A stretch of 9,038 bases of DNA, from the NCBI GenBank assembly GCA_030743445.1, contig JASLSL010000265.1:1-9038 (forward strand). Direction: 5' to 3'. Position 1 is the stretch's first letter. The number at the start of each line of letters is the position of its first letter. The translations under genes and the position numbers were made by a program. Of this stretch, positions 6,098 through 9,038 are shown in pieces. Under the pieces are notes generated by a model. The model was given only the letters and a program-made list of their open reading frames with translations. It did not search any database and was not told the origin of the DNA. Origin of the DNA: Alphaproteobacteria bacterium. GTDB lineage: Bacteria > Pseudomonadota > Alphaproteobacteria > UBA8366.

Positions 6098-7303
6098 CTA
6101 CTTCTTCCTCTCCTCGACGACTGTGCCGCCGGCCAAGAGCCTTTCGATCTCGTCGTCGGAGAAACCGTGCTCGGCCAGCACCTCGCGGCAGTGCGCGCCG
6201 AATTTGGGCGGCGGGGTGCGCATCTCGCCCGGTGTCCGCGAGAATTTTATCGGCGTTCCGGCACCCCGGTACCAATCGAGCCGCACGTCCATCTCGCGAT
6301 GATCGGTGTGTGGGTGGGCCATCACCTGGGCGATGTCGTTGACCGGTCCGGCCGGGACTCCTGCGTCGAGCAATTCGCTGCAGGCCTCCTCCGCCTGGCG
6401 CTCGGCCAGCAGCGCCCTCAGCTCGACCGTCAACTCGTCCCGGTTGACCGAGCGGTCGCCGTTGTCCTTGAACCGCGCGTCGTCGGCGAGGTCCGGCTTG
6501 CCCAAGACCTCACAGAGATTGCGGAACTGCCGGTTGTTGCCGACCGCGATGTAGAGGTCGCTGGTCTTGGTTGCATACTTGTCGTAGGGCGCGATATTGG
6601 GGTGTTGGTTGCCGGTGATCTCGGGCACTTTGTCCGACATCAGGTAGTTGGCGAGGTAGGGATGCAGCAGCGAGATGCCGCAATCGTAAAGCGCCATGTC
6701 GATGAACTGCCCCTGGCCCGAGCGCTCGCGCTCGACCAGCGCCATCAGGATCGCGATCACGGCATAGAGGCCAGTGCCCATGTCGACCATCGGGATACCG
6801 ACCCGGGTCGGACCGCTGTCGGTGGTGCCGTTGATGCTGAACCAGCCGGCCGCGGACTGGACCACGGCGTCGTAGCCGGGAAACCCGCCCAACGGTCCGT
6901 CGGCGCCATAGCCGCTGATCCGGCAATAGATCAGGCGCGGGCAGCGTTCCTTCAGCACCTCGTCGTAGCCGAGGCCGAACTTTTCCATCTGGCCGGTCTT
7001 GAAGTTCTCGAATACCACGTCGGCGTCGTCGAGCAGCCGCAGCAGCACCTCGCATCCCGCCTCCTCGCGCAGGTCTATGCCGATCGAGCGCTTGTTGCGG
7101 TTGAGGCCGATGAAGTAGGAGGCGTCGCCCTCGTGAAACGGCGGGCCCCAGTCGCGCACCTCGTCGCCCATCGGCGGCTCGACCTTGACGACGTCGGCGC
7201 CGTGGTCGGCGAATATCTGTGTCGCGTAGGGTCCGCTCAACACCCGGGTCAAATCGACGATCTTGATCCCGGCGAGCGTACCCCCGCCGTTGCTGTCACT
7301 CAT
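6098..7303 (-). CDS. CaiB/BaiF-family (class III) CoA-transferase
   Basis: A 401-residue class III CoA-transferase, which moves CoA between carboxylic acids through aspartyl-CoA thioester/anhydride intermediates, in the cytoplasm. The N-terminus 'LAGIKIVDLTRVLSGPYATQ' and 'GADVVKVEPP' are hallmark sequences of the family. Asp174 in 'GIPMVDMGTGLYA' corresponds to the catalytic Asp169 of formyl-CoA transferase. 'GLNRNKRSIGIDL' (66-78) and 'ISGYGADGP' (129-137) are further family blocks, and the length is typical. The start at 7303 is chosen because the conserved fold begins about 10 residues later; an ATG 21 codons upstream adds a charged, non-conserved leader. It lies 78 bases after the cupin gene on the same strand and is probably co-transcribed with it. 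Substrate acids cannot be inferred. Confidence 0.94.
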   Translation of the reverse strand: MSDSNGGGTLAGIKIVDLTRVLSGPYATQIFADHGADVVKVEPPMGDEVRDWGPPFHEGDASYFIGLNRNKRSIGIDLREEAGCEVLLRLLDDADVVFENFKTGQMEKFGLGYDEVLKERCPRLIYCRISGYGADGPLGGFPGYDAVVQSAAGWFSINGTTDSGPTRVGIPMVDMGTGLYAVIAILMALVERERSGQGQFIDMALYDCGISLLHPYLANYLMSDKVPEITGNQHPNIAPYDKYATKTSDLYIAVGNNRQFRNLCEVLGKPDLADDARFKDNGDRSVNRDELTVELRALLAERQAEEACSELLDAGVPAGPVNDIAQVMAHPHTDHREMDVRLDWYRGAGTPIKFSRTPGEMRTPPPKFGAHCREVLAEHGFSDDEIERLLAGGTVVEERKK

Positions 7304-7381
7304 TTGCTGGCAGTCTCTCTGGTTGTCGCGGTTCGGGCCGCGCCCGCTTTTATCGCGAATCGGCACCGGGCGAAAGCGGGA

Positions 7382-7768
7382 TCACCCGTCGACCGGGACT
7401 TCGTCGCGCGGCGGCAAGGGCGGACTGTAGAGCACCAGGCACTTCAGCGGCACATCGCCCTTGGCGACCACCGCGTGCTTCAGCTTCGGTGGGATTTCGA
7501 TCACCGTGCCGGGGCCGCACTCGACCATCGGCTCGTCGCCGAGCCCGACGTCGCAGAGCCCCTCCATGATGTAGACGATCTGATGCTCGTTCTCGTGGTC
7601 GTGCGGCTCGGCCTCGCCGCCCGGCTGCACGATGCCGAGGTTCATCTCGAAGCTGCTGCAGAAATCCTCGTCGACGAGGCGGACGTTGACGGTTTCCTGA
7701 TGGCCCGGCGGAATGTATTTGCCGATCTCGTCCTGGTGACGGATCCGGCCGCTCGAAGTCGCGCTCAT
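7382..7768 (-). CDS. Cupin-domain protein
   Basis: A 128-residue single-domain cupin. Motif 1 is seen as 'PGGEAEPHDHENEHQIVYIMEG', with His56, His58 and Glu61 or His62 as probable metal ligands, followed by the Gly that ends the motif. Motif 2 is 'GPGTVIEIPPKLKHAV', with His98 as the fourth ligand. Such small cupins are metal-binding enzymes or sensors; this one could be a dioxygenase, isomerase or binding protein, and the sequence does not decide. AAGGA (7780-7784 on the complementary strand) precedes the ATG at somewhat long spacing. It is the first gene of a probable two-gene minus-strand unit with the CoA-transferase, which suggests a role in the same acid metabolism. It is transcribed divergently from cheZ. 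Confidence 0.88.
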   Translation of the reverse strand: MSATSSGRIRHQDEIGKYIPPGHQETVNVRLVDEDFCSSFEMNLGIVQPGGEAEPHDHENEHQIVYIMEGLCDVGLGDEPMVECGPGTVIEIPPKLKHAVVAKGDVPLKCLVLYSPPLPPRDEVPVDG

Positions 7769-7845
7769 GGTCGTTCGATCCTTTTGCCGTTCGGCGGTTA
7801 CATATCAGGATTCCCGGCCCACCGTAAGGCCGCGCAATACCGCCA

Positions 7846-7861
7846 TTAACCATACGGTTAA
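7846..7861. promoter_or_regulatory. Perfect palindrome TTAACC-ATAC-GGTTAA
   Basis: TTAACC (7846-7851) and GGTTAA (7856-7861) form a perfect 6-bp inverted repeat around ATAC, in the gap between the divergent cupin and cheZ genes. TTAACCAT (7846-7853) is also the extended CtrA half-site, but the TTAA boxes inside the palindrome are 8 bases apart, one more than the CtrA consensus. Confidence 0.55.
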
Positions 7862-7872
7862 CGCTCCCTTAA
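7858..7872 (+). promoter_or_regulatory. CtrA-like box (TTAA-N7-TTAA) upstream of cheZ
   Basis: TTAA (7858-7861), CGCTCCC, TTAA (7869-7872) matches the CtrA binding consensus TTAA-N7-TTAA exactly and sits 65 bases before the cheZ ATG. In many alphaproteobacteria CtrA activates flagellar and chemotaxis genes, so this is a plausible activator site for cheZ. I see no clear -10 at a matching distance. Confidence 0.6.
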
Positions 7873-7937
7873 GACCTTTTCGGCATTGCTAGGGGACGAT
7901 ACGCACCGAATTCGCACGGCAAGGAGGAGCCCTGCCA

Positions 7938-8480
7938 ATGGAGACCGCGGCCGAACCCAAGCAACTGCAGTCCGAGATCGTCAACCTGTTCCAATACATC
8001 CGGCGATTCCGTGAGGAAATCGCGCAGATCAACGCCGGTGGGGCGGACGGCGACCACTTCCAGTCGATGTCGGACCAGCTCGACGCCATCGTCAAAGCGA
8101 CCGAGGTCGCGACCAACGGGATCCTCGAAAACCTGGAGGGTATCGAGGGCCTGGTCGACTCGCTGCGCCAGGAGGTCGGCAACGGCAAGGCCGGCGAGCT
8201 CTGCAACCAGATCACCGACCGCGCGATGCAGGCGATGGAGTCGTGCACCTTCCAGGACATCACCGGCCAGCGGGTCACCAAGATCGTGCGCTCGATGCAG
8301 TTCGTCGAGGAGCGGGTTTCCTCGATGATCGACCTGATGGGCAAGGACGTGGTCGATGAAATGGGCCTTCAGATCCGCGAGGACCAGGGCGAGCCGGAGG
8401 GCGAGGAAGCGCTCCTCAACGGTCCGCAGCTCGAAGGCCAGGCGATCTCGCAGGACGAGATCGACGCGCTGTTCGACTAG
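7938..8480 (+). CDS. cheZ: Chemotaxis protein phosphatase CheZ
   Basis: A 180-residue CheZ-family phosphatase, which removes phosphate from CheY-P and so resets the flagellar motor signal. The protein is almost wholly helical and acidic, as expected for the long four-helix bundle of CheZ. The diagnostic block is 'CTFQDITGQRVTKIV' (103-117), in which Asp107 and Gln111 match E. coli Asp143 and the catalytic Gln147 with the same spacing. The last residues, 'ISQDEIDALFD' (170-180), form an acidic amphipathic tail joined by an acidic linker (about 145-168) and would be the CheY-P-binding peptide. AAGGAGGAG (7920-7928) precedes the ATG. The protein is shorter than enterobacterial CheZ (about 214 residues) but similar to alphaproteobacterial forms as I know them. 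No other che genes are seen here. A CtrA-like box upstream suggests cell-cycle or motility control. Confidence 0.9.
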   Translation: METAAEPKQLQSEIVNLFQYIRRFREEIAQINAGGADGDHFQSMSDQLDAIVKATEVATNGILENLEGIEGLVDSLRQEVGNGKAGELCNQITDRAMQAMESCTFQDITGQRVTKIVRSMQFVEERVSSMIDLMGKDVVDEMGLQIREDQGEPEGEEALLNGPQLEGQAISQDEIDALFD

Positions 8481-8498
8481 TAGACGGCGCCGCGCGGC

Positions 8499-8948
8499 TC
8501 AGTCGTCGAGGACCTTCGGCCAGTTGCGCTCGCCGAGCGCGATGTTGCCGGGGATATCCTCTTGCCACTGGCGTTTCACCGATTTCGAGTAGTTAAGGTA
8601 GAGCCTGCCGCCGACGATGCTCCACGCCTCCGGATCGATGCTCGCGGTGTAACCGCGGCTCACGGCGAAGGCGCAATAGCCGCCGAACCGCGGCGCGTAC
8701 CTCCCCGGATCGGCCTTGAAGGCGTCGCGGTTGACCGCCGACGTGAAACGCCACTCCGCGCCCTTCCAATTGTGGGCGAAATCCTTCGATCCCTCGATCG
8801 GGCGGCCCTCGGTGAAATAGGCCACCGGGTCCGTGCCCTCGATCGCCACGCCGCCGAAAAACGACTTGTTGATCTCGGATTTCTTCGCCGCCGCCGGCGC
8901 TGCCACCGCGATGACCATCAGCGCCGCCAATATCGTTCGCATGACCAT
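8499..8948 (-). CDS. Exported YHS-domain protein
   Basis: A 149-residue protein with a signal peptide: 'MVMRTILAALMVIAVAAPAAA', with likely cleavage after Ala21, so it is probably periplasmic. The mature part carries a YHS-like domain: 'GTDPVAYFTEGRPIEGS' (38-54), 'WRFTSAVNRDAFKADPGRY' (66-84) and 'GGYCAFAVSRGY' (89-100). These are the usual blocks of this family of small exported YHS proteins. The function of the family is poorly known; metal binding has been suggested for YHS domains, and here only one Cys (Cys92) is visible. The start at 8948 is chosen over Met3 because AAGGAG (8956-8961, complementary strand) lies 7 bases before it. It is convergent with cheZ, with 18 bases between the stops, so there is no reason to link the functions. 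Confidence 0.88.
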   Translation of the reverse strand: MVMRTILAALMVIAVAAPAAAKKSEINKSFFGGVAIEGTDPVAYFTEGRPIEGSKDFAHNWKGAEWRFTSAVNRDAFKADPGRYAPRFGGYCAFAVSRGYTASIDPEAWSIVGGRLYLNYSKSVKRQWQEDIPGNIALGERNWPKVLDD

Positions 8949-9038
8949 ATTGTGACTCCTTCGCCTCGAATTTAAGTTGGGAGGCCCAATCGTCGGTTCA
9001 AGCGCCGCGCCATACGAAAACGGCCGCCCGGGGGTTCC

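Noticed and set aside
5996..7849. A 617-codon open frame on the plus strand
   Set aside because: It is antisense to the CoA-transferase and cupin genes, has no ribosome site or family motif and is explained by GC-rich codon usage.
8481..8498. Bidirectional terminator between cheZ and the YHS gene
   Set aside because: The gap is only 18 bases; it holds a GC palindrome (GCCGC/GCGGC) that leaves no usable loop and no T-run.
1..9038. tRNA (including selC), rRNA, CRISPR array or complete insertion sequence
   Set aside because: I looked for cloverleaf-like stretches, regular spaced repeats and transposase motifs on both strands and found none.

Overview
The window is GC-rich and densely coding, and it looks chromosomal. 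It most resembles an alphaproteobacterium: it has a CheZ-type phosphatase preceded by TTAA-N7-TTAA (CtrA-like) DNA, CaiB/BaiF, luciferase-like and TauD/PhyH oxygenase genes of the kind common in marine and symbiotic alphaproteobacteria, and ordinary code-11 stops (TGA ends several intact genes while TGG is used freely for Trp). The taxonomic call is inference.

Layout. (1) 1-4290, plus strand: a compact run of catabolic genes, probably one operon. It holds the 3' part of an AidB-like acyl-CoA dehydrogenase, a luciferase-like flavin monooxygenase, a TauD/TfdA-type Fe(II)/2-oxoglutarate dioxygenase, and an MFS transporter whose start overlaps the dioxygenase stop. (2) 4291-5457: a visibly less GC-rich block with a PhyH-family dioxygenase interrupted by one in-frame TGA, flanked by intergenic DNA rich in inverted repeats. 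(3) 5458-6093: a DsbA/FrnE-like oxidoreductase in which TGA stands exactly at the first cysteine of the CPWC active site and is followed by a well-placed bacterial SECIS-like hairpin. (4) 6098-7768, minus strand: a cupin protein followed by a class III CoA-transferase. (5) 7769-8480: a CtrA-like regulatory region and cheZ on the plus strand. (6) 8499-8948, minus strand: a secreted YHS-domain protein, converging on cheZ.

The main discovery is selenocysteine coding. The DsbA-like gene is very probably a selenoprotein (Sec15-Pro-Trp-Cys18), and a conventional gene caller would truncate it from a downstream GTG and lose the active site. Immediately upstream, the PhyH-like gene also has a single in-frame TGA (codon 112), four residues after its iron-binding Asp. 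Both halves are otherwise intact and catalytically complete, and a plausible SECIS-like hairpin follows. It is either an unusual second selenoprotein (Sec where I expect Trp in the family) or a gene with a recent single nonsense change. The two adjacent genes form a candidate selenoprotein cluster, possibly acquired by transfer. No selA, selB, selC or selD gene is visible in the window.
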